A stretch of DNA of 64,000 nt, taken from assembly GCA_028335825.1 (NCBI GenBank), contig JAIOKI010000007.1:434001-498000 (forward strand). The letters run 5' to 3'. The translations under genes and the position numbers were made by a program. How positions within the stretch are numbered: the first letter of the stretch is position 1; each line of letters begins with the position of its first letter. The stretch is from Nosema muscidifuracis (taxonomy: Eukaryota; Microsporidia; Nosematidae). Shown here piece by piece: positions 29,479 through 38,756 of the stretch. Below the pieces are notes generated by a model, which was not told the origin of the DNA, searched no databases, and saw only the letters and a program-made list of their open reading frames with translations.

Positions 29479-30143
29479 GCTTTTTTATAGGGATTGTTAT
29501 TATTTTTTTCTTAAATATTTAATCCACCGTTATTTTGTATGTTGATAACAACAAATTAAAAATTAACTTTATTTGATACAATAAATTAATTTTAAAAAAA
29601 ATGAGATTTAATTTAGATATTAAATAATGTTCAATTATCACTGATTAACAATCAAAACAATTATTTTTATTTGTTTATATTTAATTTATCTAAATATAGA
29701 TTATTAAATATTATATAAATTAATTAAAAAGAGATTTAATTTCTAAATTATATATTTAATCTGATATAATAAGAAAATTAGTTATACTTTAAATTTCTTA
29801 TAAAGATTAGTAAAATTAAACATTACGTCATTAATTTAATAGAAGAGTCTATTTACTCAATAGAATGGCCTATTTTATAATTAAAATATAAAAGTTTATT
29901 TAAAAGTCTATTTATTAAATAGAAGGGCCTATTTATTAAATATAAAGTTCTATTTTAATTAAAATAAAATTTTATTTATTAAATAGAAGAGACTATTTAA
30001 AAAGTAGTTCATCAATTTAATAATAAGTAAAATCAATTGAATGAAATATTTATCAAATAATAAGTAAAACAAAAAAATAATAATTAAATTAATTATAAAC
30101 TCAGAATACCTTGACTGTAAATTTTATAACAAATTATATTTAA
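29479..30143. repeat. Spacer with ~50-bp repeats
   Basis: 29840-30005 repeats tctatttattaaatagaagg (itself a small palindrome around ttattaaata) four times with variations. The rest is plain AT-rich DNA. No gene seen. Confidence 0.55.
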
Positions 30144-30742
30144 TCAAATAAGTTTCTTAGTCTTAAAGAAGTTCCTCATCAGATGTAACAAATATATCTG
30201 TACACATACATAAACAATAAGAGTACCAATAGATAAAAACACTGCAGCTATAAACATTCTTTTATGTTCACTATCTACTAACCCAAGATTGACTACAATT
30301 TCATCAGTCTGTACATTCATTTCTGACATAAGATTACCTATCTTGGTAAGAGAATATGTAGCTGGTTCTACTCTTACTTGCTTAGCTACATCTTTTCTAA
30401 ATGTATCAAATTAGTCTCAAATTTTATTTCAAGATCTGATTTAGGATTTTTAGTATCTTTATCGTAGATAGCTTCAATTATACAATGAAGATCTTTGTTG
30501 TCAGTAATATTGAATGCAAAATTAACTGGCTTAGATTTTGTTACTACTTCGTTCTCAAAAAAGATTCTTCCATCTTGAGTTTTTATTAATATTTTAAATT
30601 TACCATCTGATTCTTGAGTAGGTTCAAAGAATCCCTTACAAATTTGATCACCTGTAACATCAAAGACAATCTCTTTTCTAAGGTTTTTACTATCAAATCC
30701 AAATATCTCACAATATACAGAAAAAATAAAAAGGGAAAGCAT
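30144..30742 (-). pseudogene. p24/Emp24-family cargo receptor, one-base frame break
   Basis: GOLD-domain receptor of ER-Golgi vesicles. The 5' part has a signal peptide (MLSLFIFSVYCEIFG) and a GOLD domain (residues about 20-120, VTGDQICKGFFEP...DLHCIIEAIYD); the 3' part has the p24 coiled coil and tail (SEMNVQTDEIVVNLGLVDSEHKRMFIAAVFLSIGTLIVYVCVQIYLLHLMRNFFKTKKLI). The parts are in different frames; the switch lies at the short A-run 30393-30396 (minus-strand gaaaag), between E-K and D-V-A-K-Q-V. No other damage is visible, so a base-calling error or recent mutation is as likely as a dead gene. The start is set at 30742, the ATG with CCCC five bases upstream (30748-30751), not the further upstream ATG at 30811. 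Confidence 0.8.
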
Positions 30743-30747
30743 TTTTA

Positions 30748-30751
30748 GGGG
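30748..30751 (-). promoter_or_regulatory. CCCC signal deciding the p24 start
   Basis: gggg as written; on the minus strand it reads acccctaaaaATG. It points to the second ATG (30742), which begins with a signal peptide, rather than the ATG 23 codons upstream. Confidence 0.6.
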
Positions 30752-31002
30752 TAAGAAAAATGATGCATAAATATTCTGTAAATAAGTTATATATAAATTT
30801 CTTTTAAGCATTATAAATATTATATTTTAATTTTATAGATATTTTATTAGTTCTATAAATATTCTATAAATAATTTATTATAATTATTATAAAAATATCT
30901 TATAAATAATTTAATACTTTAATTATTATATAAATATATTATAAATACTTTAATAATTTAATTATTATATAAATATTTAATACTTAATTATTCTATAAAT
31001 AT

Positions 31003-34000
31003 TTAATACTTTAAAATATTATTTCTAAAATATTCTATAAATTCTTCTCTCTCATAAATTAATACTTTCTTATTATGACATACCTGTAAAATATCATAAA
31101 TAGAATAAAATACATTAAAATTATCTTGACAAGTAAGAAATATTGTAAATACATTTTTAGTACATAAAAAAGCTTCTTCTAATGTAACTATACAAATACT
31201 ATTATTATATATATCATTTATACTATGTGTAATCTTCTTAAATATTTTCTTACCTGTCTCATAATTATTCAAAGCTAGTCTTGTATAAATCTCTTGATTT
31301 AATATTTTGTAATCTGATTTTGATCTACATATTATCATAACAGGATCTTTAGATTTTAAATGAGATAGTGAGGTAGTTACAAATTGCATAAGAAATTCTT
31401 GGTATGAAGAAATATAAGAAATAAAAAAATTAACATTTATGGAATATTTTCCACTAATATTAATTTTTCCAAATTCATCTAAGAATTTTCTATTTGAATT
31501 TACATGTGTGTCTACCATTTTCACATGATTACATTCTTTCTTATTATCTAATAATGAAATATCATTTGAAAAAGATTTATAATCATTCTTTTTAGTGTTT
31601 GTAATATCATTTGAAAAAGATTTATAATCATTCTTCTTAGTGTCGGTAATATCATTTGAAAAAGATTTATAATCATTCTTCTTAGTGTTGGTAATATCAT
31701 TTGAACAAAAATGATACCCATCATTTAATAAATTATCTATCGTATTACATTTTTTTATTAAGTAATCATCTTCTTTAAATATATTTCTACTTACATCATA
31801 TATAGATATTTTTAATTTGTCTTTAAAATTAATATCTCTTCTTATAAATGTACTTAAAGATTTATATCCATGACTAATATAATATGGATCATTTTCATTG
31901 TATACTATAAGATAAAACTTCTGTAATTCTTCAGATGAAACATAAATTTTTAAGAACATTCCACAATCTAAAATATTTATATTAAATTTGCTTATTGAAT
32001 TAATTCTATTATATTTTGGAAGAAGTCTACTAAATATCTCTAAAGAAATAATTAATAAATTATATCTATTCAAATATTCTAATACTTCTATAAAAGCATT
32101 TATAATTCTTTCTACATTCTTTGATATATATCCTTGATCACATTTTAATGAAAATTGAGATACTGAATAATTTCTAATACTACACATAATAAGAATATAT
32201 AATTTAGAATCTATTACATTCTCTAAATATAAATCCATATTAGAAGCTAACTCTTGTAAATTATATTCTTCATCTTTACGTATTTGAATATTACTAAAAT
32301 CTTTATTTTCTAATATTAATTTAAGAATATCTTCTTGATTACTCAAAAAATCAATATTTTTAAGCCAATTCAATACAGTTTCATGATCTAAATAATAAAA
32401 ACTAGATATTCTACCAAAATCTGTAGAAAAAAACTTCCATCTAGTAAAATTATCAGTATCATCTCTTTGTATACTAATTAATTTACATTCTTCTAATCGT
32501 TTAACTGTTAAATAAATATATTCTGATAGAACTGTATCTTCATTATTAATATCTTTCTCTGATAATCCATATAAACTAGGATTCTTTAATAATCTGACAT
32601 ACATAAAAGTATTTCTAAACCAATTAAGACCATCAGAAATATTATTAATATTATTTAAATAAATTTCTGAGTTCAATAAATTAGCTACATGTCTTAATAA
32701 TTTACTCTCTACATCTATATTATTTTTTATCATTCTTATATAATCACCTACCTTTTTATATTCAGTAATTAAAATGGCTTCTCCTGTTATTTTATATTGG
32801 GGTCTTCCTGCTCGACCAAATATCTGATAAATATCTAAAATACCTAAATCACGAAATTTTCCTAAATTTGGATCGTAAAACGTAGTGTTTTTTATAACAA
32901 CAGCATGTGCAGGGAGATTTACTCCCCAAGCAAGAGTACTAGTACATACAAGAATGTCAATATCCCCTTTTTTAAATTTATTTTCCATATACAATCTAAT
33001 ATTTCTAGGTAAACCAGCATGATGTATTCCAATTCTGTGTTTTAAAATAAATTCAAGAGTATCATTTAACTTAATCTTTCTATCAATTTCACATGTATAA
33101 ATAGGATTAATTAAAAGCTTGGCTGTTAGAAGTGTTTCATGTCTAGCAGTTACAAAAACTAATACTTGTTTCTTATTTTGTCTTAAATTATCAATCCTTT
33201 CTATAAATATATTATCAAATTGTTTACGAGTAGTGTTCTGATATATTCCTAATATTGATGTTTTAAGAGGTACTGGTCTATAACTTTGATCAAAATTAAA
33301 AACCTTATTTGTTTTTAAAAAGTCTCCAACATCTTTAAAATTAGGAAGTGTAGCTGATAATCCTACTATTCGTATATGTTTCTGTTTAATTTCTGTATAT
33401 CTAAAAATTCGACTAACAATTGCTTCAAGGACACTACCACGATCATCTTGTAAAATATGAATTTCATCTATTATAACAAGACTGACAAAATCTTGAAAAA
33501 TATTATTAGATTTTCGAGTGTATGCATCAAATTTTTCAGGGGTACAAATTATCAGATCACTTTTTATTAACTCACTATTCTTAACTTCAGTATCACCTGT
33601 AAATTCGATTACAGTATGATCTTTAAGTTTGCTTTTATATTTGTAAGTAATCTCACAAGCTAATGCTTTCATTGGAACTATGTATACAATTTTTGATTTT
33701 AGTTTTTTTAGAGCACGTAAAATAGCCAGTAAAGCTACATCAGTCTTTCCTGATCCAGTGGGTGCACATACAAGAAAGTTAGAGTCACTCTTGTAAGCAC
33801 ATTTAAATACACAAGATTGTACTGCATTAAACTTCGTGTATTCAAAATATTGTGAATCAGTACCTGTACAATCAGTAGACAATAATAAATTCTCGTCTAT
33901 TTCTATAGTTTTAAACTCAGGCAAACAAAATTCTATGTAATATTTCTTTGTTTCTATATCTCTCTCTTTTTCTTGAAAATAATCTTTATTCTCACATATT

Positions 34001-34149
34001 GTTGATATATATTCTATATTGTCATATCCAAGCAACTCTAGTAATTCTTCTTGATACGTCTCTTTATCAAGAATCTGATGAATTATTTTTTTTAGTTCAA
34101 ATGGTGCTATGCTCAATTTTTTTGATATATCTTTTATTGTTTCATCCAT
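31003..34149 (-). CDS. Ski2-like helicase of the Brr2/Slh1 family, single cassette
   Basis: RNA helicase. Seen: Walker A CAPTGSGKTDVAL (about 128-140), PMKALA, TPEKFDAYTRK, DEIH (about 227-230), GLSATLPNFKDVGDFL, FDQSYRPVPL, QVLVFVTARHET, VCTSTLAWGVNLPAH, DIYQIFGRAGRPQ, then winged-helix and Sec63-like regions. These motifs fit Brr2 (spliceosome) or Slh1/ASCC3 (ribosome rescue) better than Mer3. Both normally have two cassettes in about 2000 residues; this 1048-residue protein has one. The DEIH box favours Brr2 weakly. Residues about 815-865 hold a triple DITNTKKNDYKSFSN repeat. The upstream triplet is GGG rather than CCC (gggcataaATG). Confidence 0.88.
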   Translation of the reverse strand: MDETIKDISKKLSIAPFELKKIIHQILDKETYQEELLELLGYDNIEYISTICENKDYFQEKERDIETKKYYIEFCLPEFKTIEIDENLLLSTDCTGTDSQYFEYTKFNAVQSCVFKCAYKSDSNFLVCAPTGSGKTDVALLAILRALKKLKSKIVYIVPMKALACEITYKYKSKLKDHTVIEFTGDTEVKNSELIKSDLIICTPEKFDAYTRKSNNIFQDFVSLVIIDEIHILQDDRGSVLEAIVSRIFRYTEIKQKHIRIVGLSATLPNFKDVGDFLKTNKVFNFDQSYRPVPLKTSILGIYQNTTRKQFDNIFIERIDNLRQNKKQVLVFVTARHETLLTAKLLINPIYTCEIDRKIKLNDTLEFILKHRIGIHHAGLPRNIRLYMENKFKKGDIDILVCTSTLAWGVNLPAHAVVIKNTTFYDPNLGKFRDLGILDIYQIFGRAGRPQYKITGEAILITEYKKVGDYIRMIKNNIDVESKLLRHVANLLNSEIYLNNINNISDGLNWFRNTFMYVRLLKNPSLYGLSEKDINNEDTVLSEYIYLTVKRLEECKLISIQRDDTDNFTRWKFFSTDFGRISSFYYLDHETVLNWLKNIDFLSNQEDILKLILENKDFSNIQIRKDEEYNLQELASNMDLYLENVIDSKLYILIMCSIRNYSVSQFSLKCDQGYISKNVERIINAFIEVLEYLNRYNLLIISLEIFSRLLPKYNRINSISKFNINILDCGMFLKIYVSSEELQKFYLIVYNENDPYYISHGYKSLSTFIRRDINFKDKLKISIYDVSRNIFKEDDYLIKKCNTIDNLLNDGYHFCSNDITNTKKNDYKSFSNDITDTKKNDYKSFSNDITNTKKNDYKSFSNDISLLDNKKECNHVKMVDTHVNSNRKFLDEFGKINISGKYSINVNFFISYISSYQEFLMQFVTTSLSHLKSKDPVMIICRSKSDYKILNQEIYTRLALNNYETGKKIFKKITHSINDIYNNSICIVTLEEAFLCTKNVFTIFLTCQDNFNVFYSIYDILQVCHNKKVLIYEREEFIEYFRNNILKY
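31556..31700 (-). repeat. 45-bp in-frame triple repeat in the helicase gene
   Basis: Three copies of a 45-bp unit containing tcatttgaaaaagatttata, read as DITNTKKNDYKSFSN on the minus strand. Copies differ at one or two bases. Confidence 0.85.
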
Positions 34150-34463
34150 TTATGCCCTTTAAAAATACAAAAAATTTAAAAGATCTTATTTAATTTTATT
34201 TGCTTATTCTTTAATAAAATTGATTTTCACCTAAAAATAGTTTATTAATGTTTTAAAATTTGAAGATTTCATTTGGTGATTCTTTAATAAATTTAATTTT
34301 CACCTAAAAAATAGTTTATTAATGTTTTAAAATTTAAAGATTTTTACTAATTAAGATTTATAAATCAAGAAATTATCATTTTTACTACTAATTATATTTA
34401 TATAAATTATAAATTTATGCATAAAAAAATTAATTTATAGTTTTATAAATTACAATAAATTTA
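34150..34463. repeat. Spacer with a 70-bp direct repeat
   Basis: Two copies of a segment containing ttttcacctaaaaaatagtt and tattaatgttttaaaattta at about 34200-34345. No gene seen. Confidence 0.6.
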
Positions 34464-35396
34464 TTAACGATTAGACAAAAAAAGTTTTTGTATAGCTTTT
34501 AGATACATAAAAAGAAAGCAAATAAATCCATACCTGAAATTAATAAAGAAATACATCAGAACAAGAAAAGGTTTTTCTTTTTTAAACCACATACTAAAAA
34601 AGGAGGTCAAAGGTAGGAAATAAAATGAACCAACATTTATAATTATAATAAAATAATTACCTGATTGGTAAAATATTATCCAATCAATTAAGTAAACAAA
34701 AAATGTAAGTAGACAGAATGGAAATACTTGCATGATATCAATATGTGTATCCAATAATGGTATATAAAAATATATACCATTAGAAAAATTTTCTACATTT
34801 ATTAGAGCACGTAAAAGTCTGGTAAGTTTTTTTACTTGTTTTCTTGAATATTCCATTTCAATATACAAAGTCGTACCAAAATTAATGTCAGGTTTTGTTA
34901 TAAAATCTTGTATAGAAAAATTATATTTTTTAGGAAAAAAGTAGTTTGAAATGCATAACAAGTCGGAGTTAGGCTGAGTATTTCTTAAAGGAAATATTTT
35001 TGTATGATTTACTGTGCCAAATGATAAATAAATTATTACAAAAAATTTTGAATGAATTATCGATCTATTCGTTGTTAAAACTATCTCTCTATAATTTATC
35101 TTGAGATTTATTATAGATCCGTATATCAAATCAAAATATTCTTTAAAATTTTCGTCACAAATAATTAGAATTGTGTTTGCAGGAGATTTTATCTGGTCAA
35201 ATTTTTCTTGAAATTTTAAAGGTTCAATTTTGAATGGATATTCTAATTCTTTGTATAACAAATTCTTTGAAGATATTTTTGTAGGAATTAGATGTATTTT
35301 AAGACTTATTAGTGCACTAGCTAGTAAAATGAATTTGATTAGGTTTTTCTTTTTGTAAATTACAAATCTATTTTTATATAATTTGTCAAGTATCAT
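34464..35396 (-). CDS. Membrane protein, possibly GPI-transamidase subunit Gaa1
   Basis: Not firmly recognised. 310 residues: a membrane helix near the N-terminus (KFILLASALISLKI), a luminal domain (about 40-215) and four or five helices at the C-terminus. The layout (N-anchor, large luminal domain, C-terminal helix bundle) and a phrase NTQPNSDLLCI in the luminal part recall Gaa1, which brings proteins to the GPI transamidase. The match is weak. I set the start at 35396 because CCC lies five bases upstream (tccctttgtATG); an in-frame ATG 15 codons further upstream (35441) lacks the triplet. Confidence 0.7.
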   Translation of the reverse strand: MILDKLYKNRFVIYKKKNLIKFILLASALISLKIHLIPTKISSKNLLYKELEYPFKIEPLKFQEKFDQIKSPANTILIICDENFKEYFDLIYGSIINLKINYREIVLTTNRSIIHSKFFVIIYLSFGTVNHTKIFPLRNTQPNSDLLCISNYFFPKKYNFSIQDFITKPDINFGTTLYIEMEYSRKQVKKLTRLLRALINVENFSNGIYFYIPLLDTHIDIMQVFPFCLLTFFVYLIDWIIFYQSGNYFIIIINVGSFYFLPLTSFFSMWFKKEKPFLVLMYFFINFRYGFICFLFMYLKAIQKLFLSNR

Positions 35397-35401
35397 ACAA
35401 A

Positions 35402-35404
35402 GGG
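35402..35404 (-). promoter_or_regulatory. CCC signal deciding the 35396 start
   Basis: ggg as written, giving tccctttgtATG on the minus strand. It supports the inner ATG of the Gaa1-like gene. Confidence 0.5.
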
Positions 35405-35456
35405 ATAATTTTAGTATAAATAAATATTTTAGTAGATACAAAAAATTTAAAATAAT

Positions 35457-35658
35457 AACATCTTATTATTTTATACATTAAATTTTAAATAACATCTTAT
35501 TATTTTATACATTTAATTTTAAATAACATCTTATTATTTTATACATTTATTTTTAAATAACATCTTATTATTTTATACATTAAATTTTAAATATTAAAAA
35601 GAAAGAAAGATTTAAAATAACGACATCTTATTATTTGATACATTAAATTTTAAATATT
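35457..35658. repeat. 34-bp tandem repeat, 4 copies plus one displaced
   Basis: Unit begins aacatcttattattttatac; copies start at 35457, 35491, 35525 and 35559, exactly 34 bp apart, and a fifth variant lies at about 35620. It sits between the divergent Gaa1-like and GAPDH genes, so it could carry promoter function. No coding content. Confidence 0.88.
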
Positions 35659-35793
35659 GTAGTGGAAAGAAAGATAACAAATAATTTTTTTTGAAGATAT
35701 TTGAAAATTTAATTGATCTCAATAAAACAAATCATCAGGTTAACCAATTATCTAAGAAAAAATTAATATAAAAGAAAATGAAACTACCCATAT

Positions 35794-36777
35794 ATGTCAT
35801 ATAGAGTTGGTATAAATGGATTCGGAAGAATAGGTAAGCTTGTATACAAAATATTAAGAGATAAAGGAATAGAAGTTCCATTAGTAAATGATCCATTCTT
35901 GGATACATCTTATATGTACTATTTATTAAAATATGACACAGTATTTGGAACTGATGATAAAGTAGAACTAAAAGATGATAAAATTTTATATAACAAGAAA
36001 GAAACAGTCCTTTCTAATTGTAAAAATCCATCAGATATTGAATGGAGTAAATATAAAGTTGATTATGTTATTGAATGTACAGGAGTATTCAAAACAATTA
36101 AGGAATGTGAACAACATACTGGTGTAAAAAATGTTATAATTTCAGCACCAAGTGAAGATGCGCCAATGTTTGTGTATGGAGTAAATCATGAGAAATATAA
36201 TGGGGAAAAGATTATAAGTAATGCTAGCTGTACAACAAACTGTCTTGCACCTTTAGCAAATATTATTAATAAACATTTTGGAATTGAAGAAGGATTAATG
36301 ACAACAGTCCATGCTACTACAGCTACTCAAAAAATTGTTGATGGAATCACTAAGAAAAATAAAAGAGACGGAAGAAGTGGTATGCAAAATATTATTCCTG
36401 CTTCCACAGGTGCAGCTAAAGCAGTTGGAAAAGTTATACCTGAATTAAATAAGAAATTAAATGGAATGTCCATGAGAGTTCCAGTTTTGGATGTCAGTGT
36501 AGTTGATCTAACAGTTAGAGTCAACAAATCTACTTCTCTTGAAGAAATTAAGGAAGTTTTTATAAAAGAAAGTAAGGCTTTACCTAAAATTCTTGGAATC
36601 ACTGAAGATGAAGTTGTAAGTTCAGATTTTATCAGAGACAGTAGAAGTTGTATTTTTGATTATAAAGCTAGTATGCAGATGGGAAATAATTTCTTTAAAT
36701 TGATAGCTTGGTATGATAACGAATATGGATATGCTTCAAGAATTACTGATCTTGTAGATCATATATCTAAAAAATAA
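35794..36777 (+). CDS. TDH1: Glyceraldehyde-3-phosphate dehydrogenase
   Basis: NAD-dependent glycolytic enzyme. Seen: Rossmann start RVGINGFGRIGKLVYK, the active site SNASCTTNCLAPLA (catalytic Cys about residue 147), HATTATQKIVDG, and the closing WYDNEYGYASRITDLV. Length 327 is full for the family. No insertion or odd residue noted. CCC lies four bases before the ATG (acccatatATG). With the hexokinase at the window start it belongs to the glycolysis that microsporidia keep. Confidence 0.97.
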   Translation: MSYRVGINGFGRIGKLVYKILRDKGIEVPLVNDPFLDTSYMYYLLKYDTVFGTDDKVELKDDKILYNKKETVLSNCKNPSDIEWSKYKVDYVIECTGVFKTIKECEQHTGVKNVIISAPSEDAPMFVYGVNHEKYNGEKIISNASCTTNCLAPLANIINKHFGIEEGLMTTVHATTATQKIVDGITKKNKRDGRSGMQNIIPASTGAAKAVGKVIPELNKKLNGMSMRVPVLDVSVVDLTVRVNKSTSLEEIKEVFIKESKALPKILGITEDEVVSSDFIRDSRSCIFDYKASMQMGNNFFKLIAWYDNEYGYASRITDLVDHISKK

Positions 36778-37019
36778 ATATATTTCGTTTAATTTAATAA
36801 GTATAAAATTTAAGGTCATATTTTTTATAAAGATTTAATTCAATGTTCTTATCTTTTGTATAATTTTATTGATAAATGTAAATCTAAAATTTAAAACTTA
36901 ATAAATCCATATTTTAAATTTTTTTCCTTAATTTTTTACTGAAGAACGTTAATTTTTCTAGTCAAACTTTTTCTACCTTGATCAATTTATTTGAGCATTT
37001 TTCTCCATTAAAATATTTA

Positions 37020-37022
37020 CCC
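37020..37022 (+). promoter_or_regulatory. CCC signal deciding the Sec3 start
   Basis: ttacccATG: the triplet touches the ATG at 37023. The open frame extends further upstream to a TTG, but there is no ATG there. Confidence 0.65.
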
Positions 37023-38471
37023 ATGGAACAAGAAATTGATAATTTGTTTTTATCAGATACAAGCACAAATTATACAGAAAAATCTATAAACGATTTGGAA
37101 GATTCAGTAAACAATTTTCAAATAATACTTCCATATATAAACCTTATTGAAGAAAAAATATTAAGCATTGATTCTAACTTTGAATTGTATCACGTTAAAT
37201 TGGATAGATTAGCTAATGAAATGAAAGATATTGAATCTCAAAATACCAAACTCGAGAATGAAATTTTATACCAGACGTCTATATATGAAAGATTGAAAGA
37301 TTTATTGATCCAACTTGAGATTAAAGAAGAATATTTTATTGTATTAGAGACTGAATCATTAGAAAGTATTGAAGGAGTTACTAGAATTGAACAAGCAGTC
37401 GAAATTTTGAATGCATTTAATGTGACTGATTATACTATACGTGTAGTTAAAGAAAAACAAAAAAAAGTTGATGACGCTTTAATTAATTTTTATGATAGAT
37501 TCGTAAGATTTATGAATATGTATCTTACTGACGAACGAGTAGGTGAAGAATTTAAGGTTCATAACGATCTTTACCAAGATTTAGAGAAGTATAGGAATTT
37601 GTATAAAATATCTAAAAGATTTGATGGAGTTTATAAAAAGCTATGTTCTGCTTACGTTAAGTATTCTAAAATTCGATACGAAAATGAACTTTCAAATTAT
37701 TTGAAAAAACTCTATGCATTGAATACTGAATCTAAAAATATAGAAAACTTAGTTAACACAATTAATACAGTTCTTGACACTTATAGAAGTTTGTTAAAAG
37801 TGGAACAGAATTTTTTACGAAAAATGAGCATATCAAACGATCTTTCAGAAATATTTGTGAATACCAGCAAATCAGTTTTACATTTCCTTAAAGATTTGTA
37901 TTACATTCATGAAATAGAAACAATATCTTATATAAACGATAATATAAAAGAAATTAATGAAATAGAACATGTGTACTATAATTTTCAAGAACAAATGATA
38001 CTTTTATTGGGCAAATTAAAAAAGAATTTTTTACAAAAAGAAGCTGAACTTAAAGACAAAGACCAAGGATTAGACAGATTTGAAAAGTATATGAAATATA
38101 GCAAGATGGATGATTTTAATATATTATTGTTTAGAATAAATCTTAGTAGAATTAATAGATGTGAAGGTAATAAAAATCTATTTGTAATTATCAATACAAA
38201 AAGATTATTAGAAAAGCTTAAGCTTATTTTTAATTGCAATCTTGGTGAATATGATGAAATCATTAATAAAACCAATCAAGATTTTGAGAAATATTTAATT
38301 GATTATGTATTTGAGAATGGAAATGTTTTAACTCAGGTTATCAATCTGAAAAAAAAGTTGGTAGGTTCAAGTAATTTTCAAAGAAATATCAAATTAGAAG
38401 TTTTTGATATTATTAAAGAAAATCTTGATGAGTCAGAAATTGAACAGATTAAAAGCCAGCTTATTGAATAA
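37023..38471 (+). CDS. SEC3: Exocyst subunit Sec3, C-terminal part only
   Basis: Tethers secretory vesicles to the plasma membrane. The start MEQEIDNLFLSD is followed by a coiled coil whose middle, LDRLANEMKDIESQNTKLEN (about residues 55-75), matches the conserved Sec3 segment with I-E-S-Q-N, then LKDLLIQLEI and the EGVTRIEQAVEILNAF helix. The N-terminal PH-like lipid-binding domain and linker of yeast Sec3 (1336 residues) are missing; 482 residues remain. The frame stays helical to the end. Other long coiled-coil tethers (COG) were weighed but fit less well. Confidence 0.78.
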   Translation: MEQEIDNLFLSDTSTNYTEKSINDLEDSVNNFQIILPYINLIEEKILSIDSNFELYHVKLDRLANEMKDIESQNTKLENEILYQTSIYERLKDLLIQLEIKEEYFIVLETESLESIEGVTRIEQAVEILNAFNVTDYTIRVVKEKQKKVDDALINFYDRFVRFMNMYLTDERVGEEFKVHNDLYQDLEKYRNLYKISKRFDGVYKKLCSAYVKYSKIRYENELSNYLKKLYALNTESKNIENLVNTINTVLDTYRSLLKVEQNFLRKMSISNDLSEIFVNTSKSVLHFLKDLYYIHEIETISYINDNIKEINEIEHVYYNFQEQMILLLGKLKKNFLQKEAELKDKDQGLDRFEKYMKYSKMDDFNILLFRINLSRINRCEGNKNLFVIINTKRLLEKLKLIFNCNLGEYDEIINKTNQDFEKYLIDYVFENGNVLTQVINLKKKLVGSSNFQRNIKLEVFDIIKENLDESEIEQIKSQLIE

Positions 38472-38756
38472 ATTGTAGTTTATATAAATAGCACTTAAAT
38501 TTTCTTCGTTAACTTAAAAGAAAAGCATAAAAATGTAATAAACAAATTATGCAATTTAAATATAAATATTTTATTTTTGCATAAATAAGTATTTTATTTT
38601 CACGAGTAAAAAATTGAAACACCAATAAGACATTATTTTTACTATATTTATTGGTAAAAATCAAGCTTTTTGAAACAAATTGGAAACTCTAATCTGTCAC
38701 TTCCTGATGAAATCAAATTAAAAAACAATAACTACCAGGAGCATAATATTTTCAAA
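38472..38756. other. Spacer or untranslated leader of the PKC gene
   Basis: AT-rich. The PKC frame is open from 38658, but no ATG occurs before 38757 and no CCC triplet is present, so the true 5' end of that gene is unsettled. Confidence 0.4.

Noticed and set aside
31003-34149. Mer3/Hfm1 meiotic helicase as identity
   Set aside because: The single cassette fits, but DEIH, GLSATLPN and the SYRPVPL motif agree better with the Brr2/Slh1 group; not fully excluded.
36978-37022. Longer Sec3 start at a TTG
   Set aside because: Non-ATG; the ATG at 37023 is directly preceded by CCC.
36978-38471. COG complex subunit as identity of the coiled-coil tether
   Set aside because: The LDRLANEM..IESQN segment and the following helices fit Sec3 better than Cog3.
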